NCBI RefSeq assembly: GCF_900101785.1 | Contig: NZ_LT629688.1 | Location: 2,480,001 to 2,544,000, forward strand | Reading direction: 5' to 3' | Source: Auraticoccus monumenti | Lineage (GTDB): Bacteria > Actinomycetota > Actinomycetes > Propionibacteriales > Propionibacteriaceae | DNA: 64,000 bases | Shown: positions 27,583 to 36,230 of the stretch, piece after piece | How positions within the stretch are numbered: the stretch's first letter is position 1 | How the letters are laid out: every line of letters begins with the position of its first letter | Position numbers and translations under genes: made by a program | Notes under the pieces: generated by a model | The model's database searches: none | What the model saw: the letters and a program-made list of their open reading frames with translations, nothing else | Told to the model about the DNA's origin: nothing

Positions 27583-28632
27583 GTGGACGAGGACGAGCGG
27601 CCCATCTGGGCGGGTAGGGACGAGGACGACGAGGCTCCCCGACGGGCGCTGCCGGCCAAGCGCCGGCGCCGGCGCTGGGTGGCGCCGCTGGTTGTGCTGC
27701 TGGCCCTGGCGGTCGTCGCCGCCGGCGGGCTCTTCGTCTACGCGTCCTCGCTGCAGCAGCGGATCTCGGAGAACCTGGACCGCACCGCGGAGCTGCCGGA
27801 CGAGTCCCTGCGCCCCTCGGCGGCGCCGGAGGCCCCCGGGGGCGACGGCGCCCAGCCGGTCAACGTCGTGCTGATGGGGTCGGACAGCCGCGGGGAGGGC
27901 GACGCCGGTCGCAGCGACACTCTGATGGTGGCCCACCTCAGCGGGGACCGGCAGACGGCCTACCTGATCTCCTTCCCCCGCGACATGTGGGTGGAGATCC
28001 CCGGGCGCGGGATGGACAAGATCAACGCCGCCTACGCCTACGGCGGCACCGCGCTCACCGTGGCCACCATCGAGGGTCTGCTGGACGCCCGGATGGACCA
28101 CCTGGCCGTGGTGGACTTCACCGGCTTCATCGAGCTGACCGACGCGGTCGGCGGGGTGACGGTGGACAACGAGCACGCCTTCAGCTCCCACGGCCACGAC
28201 TACCCGGTGGGGGAGGTCGAGCTGAGCGGGGAGAAGGCGCTGTGGTTCGTGCGTGAGCGCAAGTCCCTGCCCGAGGGCGACCTCGACCGGGCCGAGAACC
28301 AGCGCAAGGTGGTGCAGGCCATCGTGGCGAAGGGGATCAGCCCCCAGGTGCTGGCCGACCCCGGACGGTTCACCGCCTTCGTCGGCGGCATCGCCGCCCA
28401 CACCCAGGTCAGCAGCGGCCTGACCGACCAGGTCATCCGCGAGACCGCGCTGTCGCTGCGACTGGACGGCCGCGACGACATCGTCTCCCTGCAGGCGCCC
28501 ATCTCCGGCTTCGGCACCAGCCCCGGTGGGGCCTCCATCGACGTGGTGGACGAGGCCCAGCTGGCCGAGATGGCCGAGGCCCTCCAGCAGGACACGATGG
28601 ACGAGTACGTCAGCACCTACCCCCCGGAGTGA
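27583..28632 (+). CDS. LytR-CpsA-Psr (LCP) family cell-wall ligase
   Basis: 349 residues. Short cytosolic acidic/basic N-terminus, one membrane helix (about 30-52), then the extracellular LCP domain: [42 protein letters not shown] (catalytic Arg/Asp cluster), [29 protein letters not shown] and [27 protein letters not shown] proteins attach teichoic acid, arabinogalactan or capsule chains to peptidoglycan. GTG start. It ends in front of a bidirectional hairpin. Confidence 0.92.
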   Translation: MDEDERPIWAGRDEDDEAPRRALPAKRRRRRWVAPLVVLLALAVVAAGGLFVYASSLQQRISENLDRTAELPDESLRPSAAPEAPGGDGAQPVNVVLMGSDSRGEGDAGRSDTLMVAHLSGDRQTAYLISFPRDMWVEIPGRGMDKINAAYAYGGTALTVATIEGLLDARMDHLAVVDFTGFIELTDAVGGVTVDNEHAFSSHGHDYPVGEVELSGEKALWFVRERKSLPEGDLDRAENQRKVVQAIVAKGISPQVLADPGRFTAFVGGIAAHTQVSSGLTDQVIRETALSLRLDGRDDIVSLQAPISGFGTSPGGASIDVVDEAQLAEMAEALQQDTMDEYVSTYPPE

Positions 28633-28672
28633 GCCAGCACCCGGGGTGACCCAGCACCCCCCGGACGCCCGA

Positions 28673-28703
28673 ACGGCCCCGACCCGCAGCGGGTCGGGGC
28701 CGT
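28673..28703. terminator. Bidirectional hairpin between LCP and BCCT genes
   Basis: Perfect 13-bp stem ACGGCCCCGACCC / GGGTCGGGGCCGT with a five-base loop, placed between two convergent genes, so it can end transcription from both sides. Confidence 0.8.
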
Positions 28704-28735
28704 CGTCGTCCTGGACGGGGCGGGGCGGTGCCCGG

Positions 28736-30559
28736 TCAGCGCCGCTCGGTGGGCAGCGGCCAGGTGGTCGGGGAGTTGCGGGGACGCTCCTGGTCCACGA
28801 CCGCCTCCGGCTCGTCCTCACCGTTGGTGCCCACCACCAGGGTGAACTCGTCGCCGTGCTTGGTCAGGCCCTCCACGACCGCCTGCTCGACGGCCAGCGA
28901 GGCGGCGTCGCGGCGCAGCATCATCGGGTCCCGGCGCAGGTCCTTGACCAGGGACACGCAGAGCAGCACCATCACCACCGAGAAGGGCAGCGCGGCCACG
29001 ATGACCAGGTTCTTCAGCCCCTCCAGCGCGTCCTCGCCGACCGCCAGCATGATCGCGGCCACCACCCCGGTCAGCACGCCCCAGAACACCACGGTGAAGC
29101 GGGACGGGTTGAGCGAGCCCCGCTCGGAGAGGGTGCCCATCACCACCGAGGCGGCGTCGGCCCCGGAGACGAAGAAGATCGAGACCAGCACCACCACCAG
29201 CACGGTGGTGACCGTGCTCAGCGGGTAGTCGGCCAGCATCCCGAACAGCTGGGCCTCCGCGGTGGCCTCCGAGGCCAGGTCGTCGCCGCCGCGCTGGGCG
29301 GCGATGGCGGCTCCGCCGAAGACGGCGAACCACACCAGGCTGACCGCGCTCGGCACCAGCAGCACCCCGGTGACAAACTGCCGGATGGTGCGGCCACGGC
29401 TGATGCGGGCGATGAAGACGCCGACGAACGGCGTCCAGGAGATCCACCAGGCCCAGTAGAAGACGGTCCAGCCACCCAGCCACTCGGCGGTGGCGTCGCC
29501 GCCCGCGGCCCCGGTCCGGCCGGCCATCAGGGCCAGGTCGGAGAAGTAGGCGCCGATCGCGTTGGGGATGATGTTGAGGATGAAGACCGTCGGTCCGCCG
29601 ACGAAGACGAACAGCGCCAGCAGCAGGGCCAGCACCATGTTGATGTTGGACAGGTACTGGATGCCGCGGGCGACGCCGGAGACGGCCGAGGCCACGAAGG
29701 CCGCGGTCAGCACGGCGATGACGCCGATCAGGATGCCGTTGCCCAGCTCCCCGACGCCGGTGAGGATGGTGATGCCGCTGCCGATCTGCAGCGCGCCCAG
29801 GCCGAGGGACGTGGCCGAGCCGAAGAGGGTGGCGAAGATGGCCAGCACGTCGATGACGCGTCCCGCCTTCCCCTCGGCCCGGCGCTGGCCGAACAGGGGG
29901 GCGAAGGCGCTGCTGAAGAGCTGGCGGCGACCCCGGCGGAAGCAGCCGTAGGCGATGGCGATGCCCACCACCGCGTAGATGGCCCAGGGGTGGAGGCTCC
30001 AGTGGAACATCGTGGTGGCCATGGCCGTGCGGACCGCGGCGTCGCTGCTGCCCTCGACCGTCCCCGGCGGGGGCGTGACGAAGTGGGTCAGCGGCTCGTT
30101 GACGCCGTAGAACATCAGGCCGATGCCCATGCCGGCGCTGAACATCATGGCGATCCAGGACGCGGTGCCGAACTCGGGCGCCTCGTCGTCGCGTCCCAGC
30201 GGGATGCGGCCGTAGCGGCTGCCGGCCAGGACCAGCACGAAGATCACGAAGCCGGTGGCGAGGATGATGAAGAACCACCCGAGGTTGGTCACCACCCACT
30301 GCAGGGCGCTGCCGCTCACCCCGCCGAGGTTGGCCGGGGCCAGGATCCCCCAGAGGCAGAAGGCCAGGGCGACCGCCGCGGCCACCCCGAAGACGAAGCG
30401 GTCGAGCCCGGCCCGGACCCGCGCGGTGACCGGTGGGGCCGCCAGCGCGGGGTGGATGCCGGGGACGGGTTCGACGCCGGGGGCGGTCGGGGTGGTGCCG
30501 CCGGAGGCTTCGTCTGGATCACTCGACGGGCGTGGACGTTCGTTCTGGTGGGTGCTCAT
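28736..30559 (-). CDS. BCCT family betaine/choline/carnitine transporter
   Basis: 607 residues from ATG 30559; an upstream GTG at 30589 is possible, neither has a good ribosome site. Twelve membrane helices with the BCCT hallmarks: SAGMGIGLMFYGVNEPL, VVGIAIAYG, and WAWWISWTPFVGVFIARISRGRTIRQF. The N-terminal ~50 residues are polar and the C-terminal ~70 are cytosolic, the typical place for osmosensing. Likely imports glycine betaine or a related compatible solute with Na+. Confidence 0.93.
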   Translation of the reverse strand: MSTHQNERPRPSSDPDEASGGTTPTAPGVEPVPGIHPALAAPPVTARVRAGLDRFVFGVAAAVALAFCLWGILAPANLGGVSGSALQWVVTNLGWFFIILATGFVIFVLVLAGSRYGRIPLGRDDEAPEFGTASWIAMMFSAGMGIGLMFYGVNEPLTHFVTPPPGTVEGSSDAAVRTAMATTMFHWSLHPWAIYAVVGIAIAYGCFRRGRRQLFSSAFAPLFGQRRAEGKAGRVIDVLAIFATLFGSATSLGLGALQIGSGITILTGVGELGNGILIGVIAVLTAAFVASAVSGVARGIQYLSNINMVLALLLALFVFVGGPTVFILNIIPNAIGAYFSDLALMAGRTGAAGGDATAEWLGGWTVFYWAWWISWTPFVGVFIARISRGRTIRQFVTGVLLVPSAVSLVWFAVFGGAAIAAQRGGDDLASEATAEAQLFGMLADYPLSTVTTVLVVVLVSIFFVSGADAASVVMGTLSERGSLNPSRFTVVFWGVLTGVVAAIMLAVGEDALEGLKNLVIVAALPFSVVMVLLCVSLVKDLRRDPMMLRRDAASLAVEQAVVEGLTKHGDEFTLVVGTNGEDEPEAVVDQERPRNSPTTWPLPTERR

Positions 30560-30632
30560 AACGCCGTCCAGGGTTTCGCGATCCTGCACCGACTAGCAAG
30601 CCGGGGCCTCGGCGAGGCCCTCCCGGCGGCCC

Positions 30633-30938
30633 TCACCAGCTCGACCTGGTGATCCCCGGGAGGTGGCCGGCGTGGGCGAGCTCGCGGAAGCGGATCCGCG
30701 AGAGACCCACCTTCCGCAGGTGGCCGCGCGGACGTCCGTCCACGGCGTCGCGGTTCCGGACGCGGGTGGGGGAGGCGTCACGCGGCAGCCGGGAGAGCGC
30801 CCGCTGGGCCTCCAGCCGCTCCTCCGGCGTCGCGGACGTGTCCCGGGTCCGGGCCCGGAGCCCGGCTCGGCGTGGCGCCCACCGCTCGACCGTGCGCCTG
30901 CGCTGCTCGTTCTTGACGATCGTGGACCGCTTGGCCAT
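30633..30938 (-). CDS. rpsN: 30S ribosomal protein S14, zinc-independent paralogue
   Basis: 101 residues beginning [21 protein letters not shown] and ending [19 protein letters not shown]. It lacks the CxxC pairs of the zinc form, so it is the C-minus type that replaces the zinc protein under zinc shortage. Its start shares one base with the rpmB stop. Downstream of the Zur-type box at 31211. Confidence 0.93.
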   Translation of the reverse strand: MAKRSTIVKNEQRRRTVERWAPRRAGLRARTRDTSATPEERLEAQRALSRLPRDASPTRVRNRDAVDGRPRGHLRKVGLSRIRFRELAHAGHLPGITRSSW

Positions 30939-31174
30939 CAGATCCTCCCGCCGCGCGCCTGGATGTCGGCCACCACGACGTCGATCCCGCGGACGTCGAC
31001 GGTCTTGATCCCGCGGGCGCTGAGGGTGAGCGTGACGCGGCGGTTCAGGCTCGGCACCCAGTAGGTCTTGCGCTGGACGTTGACGTCGAAGCGGCGCTTC
31101 GTGCGCCGGTGCGAGTGGGACACGTGGTGGCCGAAGCCGGGGGTGGCCCCGGTGACCTGGCAGGTGCGTGACAC
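30938..31174 (-). CDS. rpmB: 50S ribosomal protein L28, zinc-independent paralogue
   Basis: 78 residues, [29 protein letters not shown]..., with only one Cys, so it cannot form the four-Cys zinc site of the standard actinobacterial L28. It starts 37 bases from the Zur-type palindrome and overlaps rpsN by one base: a two-gene minus-strand unit of the zinc-starvation cluster. Confidence 0.93.
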   Translation of the reverse strand: MSRTCQVTGATPGFGHHVSHSHRRTKRRFDVNVQRKTYWVPSLNRRVTLTLSARGIKTVDVRGIDVVVADIQARGGRI

Positions 31175-31210
31175 GGCGTCCTCCTTGTGTACGATCGGAC
31201 CGTCAGCATA

Positions 31211-31225
31211 TGAGAACGATTCTCA
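31211..31225. promoter_or_regulatory. Zur-type operator between divergent ribosomal-paralogue units
   Basis: The 15-base palindrome TGAGAACGATTCTCA lies in the 94-base gap between rpmB (minus) and rpmF (plus). It resembles the actinobacterial Zur box TGAAAATGATTTTCA. Both flanking units consist of zinc-free ribosomal proteins, the classical Zur targets, so binding under zinc-replete conditions is likely. Confidence 0.82.
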
Positions 31226-31268
31226 AACTCACAACAGGGGATCGTCGTCCGAGTGGAGGAAGTACGTC

Positions 31269-31442
31269 ATGGCCGTGCCGAAGCGGAAGATGTCACGCAG
31301 CAACACCCGTCACCGCCGTGCGCAGTGGAAGGCCACCGCGCCCGACCTGGTCACCGTCCGGGTGGAGGGCCGTGAGGCGCGGGTGCCCCGGCGCCTGGTC
31401 CGGGCGGTGCACCGCGGCCTGGTCGACCTGGACCGGCTGTGA
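31269..31442 (+). CDS. rpmF: 50S ribosomal protein L32, zinc-independent paralogue
   Basis: 57 residues, [23 protein letters not shown]..., no Cys, hence the C-minus form. GGAGGA stands eight bases before the ATG. It begins the plus-strand arm of the zinc-starvation cluster and its stop overlaps the GTG of the CobW-like gene (GTGA). Confidence 0.93.
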   Translation: MAVPKRKMSRSNTRHRRAQWKATAPDLVTVRVEGREARVPRRLVRAVHRGLVDLDRL

Positions 31443-32539
31443 CGCGGCTGGGTCGGGTGCCGGTGGTCCTGGTCACCGGCATCGACGCCGAGGCGATGGC
31501 GGCCACGACCATCGCGCTGCAGTGGGACCTGCCGCGGGCGGTGGTGCTGCGCCACGACCTGGACGTGGAGGGCCAGCAGCTGCAGCGGGTGGTCAGCGAC
31601 GCCACCGATGAGCTGGAGCGGGTGGTGCACCACCTGGAGCACGTCTGCGTCAGCTGCGCCCTCCGCGAGGACGTGGTGCCCACGATGGAGCGCCTCGCCG
31701 CCGACGGGCGCTGGGACACCGTCGTGGTGCACCTCCCGGTGGCGGCCGAGCCGGTCCAGGTCTGCCGGGTGCTCGAGCTGGACCGCTCCGCCGCGCCGCA
31801 CGTGAGCATCACCGCGGTGGTGGCCGCCCTGGGCGACGGCGACACCGTGGACGACCTGCTCGGGGACGACCTCCTGCACGAGCGCGGCCTGCACACCGCC
31901 GACGACGACGAGCGCGGCGTGGCCGAGACCTGCACGAGCCTGGTCGAGTACGCCGACGTCGTCGTGGTCGGGGAGGAGTGCGGGGCCGAGGGCCTGGCGC
32001 TGCTGCGGATGCTGGCCCGACCCGGCGCGGAGCTGGTCGGTGACCCGACCCTGCTGGACGGGCCGGCCCTGCTGCCCGGCCGGCACGTCCACGAGCGCGC
32101 CGAGGCCTGGGTGGCCCCCACCCGCGCGCTCGGCGTCCCGCTGGTGGTCAACCGGCACGCCTGGGTGCTCGAGCTCACCTCCGAGCGCCCCTTCTCCCCC
32201 CAGCGGCTGCTGGACGACATCGAGTCCCTGGGGACGGAGGGGATCCGGCTGCGGGGCTGCTTCTGGCTGCCCACCCGCCCCGGCGCCATCGGGGTCCTGG
32301 AGGGGGCAGGCGGGCAGCTGAGCATCGGCTCCGGCTCGCCCTGGGGTCAGCGGGTGCCGGTCACCAGCCTGGTCGCCGTCGGCTCCACCGCGAGCCGGGA
32401 CCGGATCGACCAGCTCCGCACGGCCTTCACCCGCACGCTCCTCGACGACGCCGAGGTGGGCGCCCGGGGCGTGTTCTGGGAGGCCTTCGACGACGGCCTC
32501 GAACCCTGGCTCGGGCCGGTGCCCCGGGCTGCCGCATGA
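31439..32539 (+). CDS. CobW/COG0523-like putative zinc chaperone with altered P-loop
   Basis: 366 residues. The COG0523 pattern is present in outline: [16 protein letters not shown] at the P-loop position, [14 protein letters not shown] (Cys70, Cys73) at the metal motif, and a C-terminal CobW_C-like domain with [25 protein letters not shown]. The P-loop lacks the GK(S/T) of a working GTPase, so nucleotide hydrolysis is doubtful. Located between C-minus ribosomal genes under a Zur-type box and translationally coupled to rpmF, it is probably a zinc-allocation or zinc-sensing protein. Confidence 0.8.
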   Translation: MTRLGRVPVVLVTGIDAEAMAATTIALQWDLPRAVVLRHDLDVEGQQLQRVVSDATDELERVVHHLEHVCVSCALREDVVPTMERLAADGRWDTVVVHLPVAAEPVQVCRVLELDRSAAPHVSITAVVAALGDGDTVDDLLGDDLLHERGLHTADDDERGVAETCTSLVEYADVVVVGEECGAEGLALLRMLARPGAELVGDPTLLDGPALLPGRHVHERAEAWVAPTRALGVPLVVNRHAWVLELTSERPFSPQRLLDDIESLGTEGIRLRGCFWLPTRPGAIGVLEGAGGQLSIGSGSPWGQRVPVTSLVAVGSTASRDRIDQLRTAFTRTLLDDAEVGARGVFWEAFDDGLEPWLGPVPRAAA

Positions 32540-32555
32540 GAGAGGAGGAGGAGAG

Positions 32556-32678
32556 ATGAAGGTCCGCAACTCGCTGCGAGCGCTGAAGAAGATCCCCGGC
32601 GCGCAGGTCGTGCGCCGCCGTGGACGCACGTTCGTGATCAACAAGACCAACCCGCGCTCCAAGGCCCGTCAGGGCTGA
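32556..32678 (+). CDS. rpmJ: 50S ribosomal protein L36, zinc-independent paralogue
   Basis: 40 codons: [20 protein letters not shown]..., ending [10 protein letters not shown]. No Cys, so the C-minus (YkgO-like) form. ATG with GAGGAGGAG eight bases upstream. Too short for most ORF searches. Sits 16 bases after the CobW-like gene. Confidence 0.92.
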   Translation: MKVRNSLRALKKIPGAQVVRRRGRTFVINKTNPRSKARQG

Positions 32679-32703
32679 GCGCCGACCCCTGAGGAAGACA
32701 CCC

Positions 32704-32970
32704 ATGAAGAAGGACACCCACCCCGACTACGGCCCCGTCGTCTTCCGCGACACGTCGTCGGGGACGTCGTTCCTGACCCGCTCCACGCTGAAGCCGACCG
32801 AGACCGTGGTCTGGGAGGACGGGCGCACCTACCCGGTGCAGAACGTGGAGGTCTCCACCGCGAGCCACCCGTTCTGGACCGGCCGCGGTCGCGTGGTCGA
32901 CACCGAGGGCCGGGTGGAGCGCTTCCGTCGCCGCTACGCCGTGGGCGGTGGCTCAGGCGGCGCGGCCTGA
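32704..32970 (+). CDS. rpmE2: 50S ribosomal protein L31 type B, zinc-independent
   Basis: 88 residues, [28 protein letters not shown]...[30 protein letters not shown]. Typical type B L31 without the CxxC of the zinc form. Last gene of the cluster, followed eight bases later by a strong hairpin. Confidence 0.94.
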   Translation: MKKDTHPDYGPVVFRDTSSGTSFLTRSTLKPTETVVWEDGRTYPVQNVEVSTASHPFWTGRGRVVDTEGRVERFRRRYAVGGGSGGAA

Positions 32971-32978
32971 CCCCCACC

Positions 32979-33011
32979 CGGCTGCGCCGACCGCAGCGGT
33001 CGGCGCAGCCG
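32979..33011 (+). terminator. Hairpin terminator after rpmE2
   Basis: Perfect 14-bp stem CGGCTGCGCCGACC / GGTCGGCGCAGCCG with a five-base loop, without a U-tract. It closes the zinc-starvation unit. Confidence 0.82.
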
Positions 33012-33086
33012 GGGACGCCCCGTCTGCTCCGTTCAGCAGGTGCGCCACCTTCCCTCAGAGCTCGGGCTCCCGCGCGCCGCGACCGA

Positions 33087-33494
33087 TCAGGGCGCGAGCC
33101 GGCGGTGCAGCCCGTCGACGCGCTGGGCGATGTCGTCGCGGACCAGGCGCATACGTTCCATGCCGGTGATGCCGCGGGCGGAGGGCTCGTCGGTCTCCCA
33201 CACCTCGACGGGGGTCCCGCGGGGGTCGTCGAGCTGGGCCTCGGTGCCGAGGACGACGACGAGGTCGGCGGCGTCCAGCAGCTCCTCGGTGACCGGCTTG
33301 GGCTGCTCACCGGCGGTGCTGACGCCGAGCTCGTCGAGGGAGGTGACCGCCTCGGCGTTGAGCGCGCTGCCAGGCCGGGTGCCGGCGGAGGCGACCGTGA
33401 TCGCGTCGCCAGCACGGTGGCGCATCAGGGCAGCGGCCAGCTGGGACTTGCCGCCGTTCTTGACGCAGACGAACAGGACGGAGGGCTTGGTCAC
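33087..33494 (-). CDS. Low-molecular-weight phosphatase-fold protein, ArsC (mycothiol-type?) with Lys in the anion loop
   Basis: 135 residues. The anion loop reads CVKNGGKSQ (Cys10) where canonical CX5R proteins have Arg; here Lys16. The rest follows the LMW phosphatase/arsenate reductase fold (VVLGTEAQLDDPRGTPVEVWETDEPS). Actinobacterial arsenate-mycothiol transferases have, as I recall, a similar GGKSQ loop, so it probably couples arsenate reduction to mycothiol. Last gene of the minus-strand ars run. Confidence 0.75.
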   Translation of the reverse strand: MTKPSVLFVCVKNGGKSQLAAALMRHRAGDAITVASAGTRPGSALNAEAVTSLDELGVSTAGEQPKPVTEELLDAADLVVVLGTEAQLDDPRGTPVEVWETDEPSARGITGMERMRLVRDDIAQRVDGLHRRLAP

Positions 33495-33592
33495 AGGTGC
33501 TCCTGGTTCAGCTCGACCCGCACGCGCTGGTGCGGGGGCGGGAGGGTCGGACGGACGAGAGGGTGGTGATCGGACACGGTCCAGACCTCGGG

Positions 33593-34024
33593 TCAGCGGT
33601 TCGAGGGGACGCTCACCGCCGTCACGCCCAGCGAGGCCAGCAGGTCCTCCACCCGGGTGCGGATCTCGTCGCGGATGGGGCGGACCGCCTCGACGCCCTG
33701 ACCGGCGGGGTCGTCGAGCTTCCAGTCCTCGTAGCGCTTGCCGGGGTAGTAGGGGCAGGCATCCCCGCAGCCCATGGTGATGACCACGTCGGAGGCCTGG
33801 ACGGCGTCCTCGGTGAGGACCTTGGGCTGCTCACCGCGCAGGTCGACACCGACCTCGGCCATTGCCTCGACGGCGGCGGGGTTGATGTGCTCGGCCGGCA
33901 TCGACCCGGCGGAGCGGACCTCGACCGCACCGCCGGAGAGGGCCCGGACGAAGCCGGCGGCCATCTGGGAGCGGCCGGCGTTGTGGACGCAGACGAACAG
34001 GACGGAGGGGCGGGATTCGGACAC
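33593..34024 (-). CDS. arsC: Arsenate reductase ArsC (LMW-phosphatase fold, thioredoxin type)
   Basis: 143 residues. Anion loop VCVHNAGRSQMAA (Cys12, Arg18), and MGCGDACPYYPGKRYEDWKLDDP carries the two further Cys used to pass the disulfide to thioredoxin in pI258-type enzymes. Reduces arsenate to arsenite for export by the Acr3 pump. It lies 14 bases after the ArsR-ArsC fusion gene on the same strand. Confidence 0.9.
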   Translation of the reverse strand: MSESRPSVLFVCVHNAGRSQMAAGFVRALSGGAVEVRSAGSMPAEHINPAAVEAMAEVGVDLRGEQPKVLTEDAVQASDVVITMGCGDACPYYPGKRYEDWKLDDPAGQGVEAVRPIRDEIRTRVEDLLASLGVTAVSVPSNR

Positions 34025-34038
34025 GTGGTGCTCCTGGG

Positions 34039-35049
34039 TCAGCGGGTGGGGAGGTGCAGGTCGGGCACCAGGTCGGTGAGCAGGGCGCGGACCCGGCGGT
34101 CCAGGTCAGCCCGGATGCTGGTCAGCGTGGACGGCGTCGCCAGGGCGGGGTCCGCGACGGCCCACTCCTCGTAGCGGACACCGGGGACGACGGGGCAGAC
34201 GTCGCCGCAGCCCATGGTGACCACCACGTCGGCGGCGCGGACGGCGTCGTCGGTGAGGGGCTTGGGGAACGTGTCCTCGGTGTCGCTGCCGAGCTCGGCC
34301 AGCAGGCCGGCGACGTTGGTGTGGACGGCGCCGGCGGGGGAGGACCCCGCGGAGCGGACGACCACCCGGTCACCGGCGTAGTGGCGCAGCAGGGCGGCGG
34401 CGAGCTGGGACCGGCCGGCGTTGGCGACGCAGACGAAGAGCACCTGCGGCGGGGCCGTGTCCCGGTCCCGGCCGAGGTCGGTCAGCCGCTGGCGGGCGAA
34501 CCGCTCGGTCAGGGAGATGAGGTGGGAGCGGACGGTGGCGGTGCGCGACAGCCCGGTGTAGGACTCCCGCACGGTGCGCTGGACCAGCTCCGCGGACAGG
34601 TGGGGGAACCGGCCGGCCAGGTCGTCGACCACGTGGTCCAGGGCGCGGTCGGGGTCCAGCAGCGGCGCGGTGGGCGTCGTCGGGACGGCGGTCAGCACCG
34701 CGGGGGCGAGCCGGTCCAGCAGGTCGGTGACGGGCTGGCGGAGTCCGGGGGTCAGTCGGTACCAGACCCAGGTGCCGCGCCGGTCCGACTCCAGGACCCC
34801 TTCGCGCTTGAGGACCTTGAGGTGGTGGCTGACCGTCGGCTGGGAGACGTCGGTGAGCTCGGCCAGGTCGCACACGCAGGCCTCGCCGCGTTCGCTGGTG
34901 ACCAGGTGGGACAGCATCCGCAGCCGGGCCGGGTCGGCGAGCGCCTTCAGCACCCCGGCCAGGGCGGTGGCGGCGTCCACGGCCATGGCCTGGCTGTCGG
35001 CACCGGGTTCACAGACCTCGAGGCGTCGGGTCTCCACGGGTGTGCTCAT
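34039..35049 (-). CDS. ArsR-ArsC fusion: arsenic repressor, helical linker and arsenate reductase domain
   Basis: 336 residues from ATG 35049, overlapping acr3 by four bases. Residues 25-100: ArsR winged helix with the thiol motif ACVCDL (Cys58, Cys60) and DVSQPTVSHHLKVLKREGVL. Residues 133-195: three-helix domain (ALDHVVDDLAGRFPHLSAELVQRTVRESYTG) found at the front of many actinobacterial arsenate reductases. Residues 202-330: ArsC with CVANAGRSQ (Cys207) and MGCGDVCPVVPG. One protein thus joins sensing and detoxification; whether it still represses DNA is unknown. Confidence 0.88.
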   Translation of the reverse strand: MSTPVETRRLEVCEPGADSQAMAVDAATALAGVLKALADPARLRMLSHLVTSERGEACVCDLAELTDVSQPTVSHHLKVLKREGVLESDRRGTWVWYRLTPGLRQPVTDLLDRLAPAVLTAVPTTPTAPLLDPDRALDHVVDDLAGRFPHLSAELVQRTVRESYTGLSRTATVRSHLISLTERFARQRLTDLGRDRDTAPPQVLFVCVANAGRSQLAAALLRHYAGDRVVVRSAGSSPAGAVHTNVAGLLAELGSDTEDTFPKPLTDDAVRAADVVVTMGCGDVCPVVPGVRYEEWAVADPALATPSTLTSIRADLDRRVRALLTDLVPDLHLPTR

Positions 35050-36155
35050 GAGCGGACCTCCGTCGTCGTCGACTTCTGGTGGAAGGGGTCGATCTTGAAC
35101 CAGCGGCGGGCCAGCCACAGCGAGACGTAGACCAGCCCGACCAGCACCGGGACCTCGATCAGCGGGCCGACCACCCCGGCCAGGGCCTGGCCGGAGGTGG
35201 CGCCGAAGGTGCCGATGGCCACCGCGATGGCCAGCTCGAAGTTGTTGCCGGCGGCGGTGAAGGCCAGCGTGGTGGAGCGTGCGTAGCCCAGCCCCTGCAC
35301 CTTCCCCAGCGCCAGGCCGAGGAACCACATCACGGCGAAGTAGACCAGCAGCGGCACCGCGATCTGGACCACGTCGAGGGGTCGGGAGGTGACCTGCTCC
35401 CCCTGGAGCGCGAACAGCAGCACGATGGTGAACAGCAGGCCGTACAGCGCCCAGGGCCCGATCCGGGGGACGAACGTGGCCTCGTACCAGTCTCGGCCGC
35501 GGGTGCGCTCACCGATGAACCGGGAGAGGAACCCGGCCACCAGCGGGACGCCGAGGAAGACCAGCACGTTGAGGGCGATCTTGCCGATGGAGACGTCCAG
35601 GCCCTGGGTGTCCAGACCCAGCCAGCCCGGCAGCACGGTGAGGTAGAACCAGCCGAGGACGGAGAAGGCGAGGACCTGGAAGACGGAGTTGATGGCCACC
35701 AGCACCGCGGCGGCCTCCCGGTCACCGCAGGCCAGGTCGTTCCAGATCACGACCATGGCGATGCACCGGGCGAGGCCGACGATGATCAGCCCGGTGCGGT
35801 ACTCCGGCAGGTCGGGCAGGAAGATCCAGGCCAGGGCGAACATCAGGGCCGGGCCGAGCACCCAGTTCAGGACGAGTGAGCTGATCAGCAGGCCCTTGTC
35901 GCCGGTGACCGCGGCCACCTTGTCGTAGCGGACCTTGGCCAGCACCGGGTACATCATCACCAGCAGCCCGATCGCGATCGGCACCGAGATCCCGCCGACC
36001 TCCAGGGCGGCCAGCACGTCGGAGAGCCCGGGGACGAACCGCCCGAGGAGCAGCCCGGCGACCATGGCCAGCCCGATCCACAGCGGCAACCACCGGTCCA
36101 GGGTCGACAGACGTCGGGTCGCCACCTGGGCGAGTGCGGTGTCCTGGGCGGTCAC
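35046..36155 (-). CDS. acr3: Acr3-type arsenite efflux transporter
   Basis: 369 residues, ten membrane helices. LARCIAMVVIWNDLACGDREAAAVLVAINS holds Cys131, the likely counterpart of the essential Cys of Corynebacterium Acr3. Exports arsenite. GTG start with AGGAGG at five bases. First gene of the minus-strand unit acr3 - arsR/arsC - arsC - arsC-like. The upstream 70 bases contain ATCGAAG and CATCGA motifs like those around arsR at 39847-39895. Confidence 0.93.
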   Translation of the reverse strand: MTAQDTALAQVATRRLSTLDRWLPLWIGLAMVAGLLLGRFVPGLSDVLAALEVGGISVPIAIGLLVMMYPVLAKVRYDKVAAVTGDKGLLISSLVLNWVLGPALMFALAWIFLPDLPEYRTGLIIVGLARCIAMVVIWNDLACGDREAAAVLVAINSVFQVLAFSVLGWFYLTVLPGWLGLDTQGLDVSIGKIALNVLVFLGVPLVAGFLSRFIGERTRGRDWYEATFVPRIGPWALYGLLFTIVLLFALQGEQVTSRPLDVVQIAVPLLVYFAVMWFLGLALGKVQGLGYARSTTLAFTAAGNNFELAIAVAIGTFGATSGQALAGVVGPLIEVPVLVGLVYVSLWLARRWFKIDPFHQKSTTTEVRS

Positions 36156-36230
36156 GAGTCCTCCTGCATCGACGGACTTCTATGTTGACACGCTTCGATC
36201 CAGCTCAGCAAGTACGCGGCTCGGGAGCGG

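Noticed and set aside
28526-30652. 708-codon plus-strand frame
   Set aside because: Exact shadow of the BCCT transporter gene; the minus-strand protein has all family motifs.
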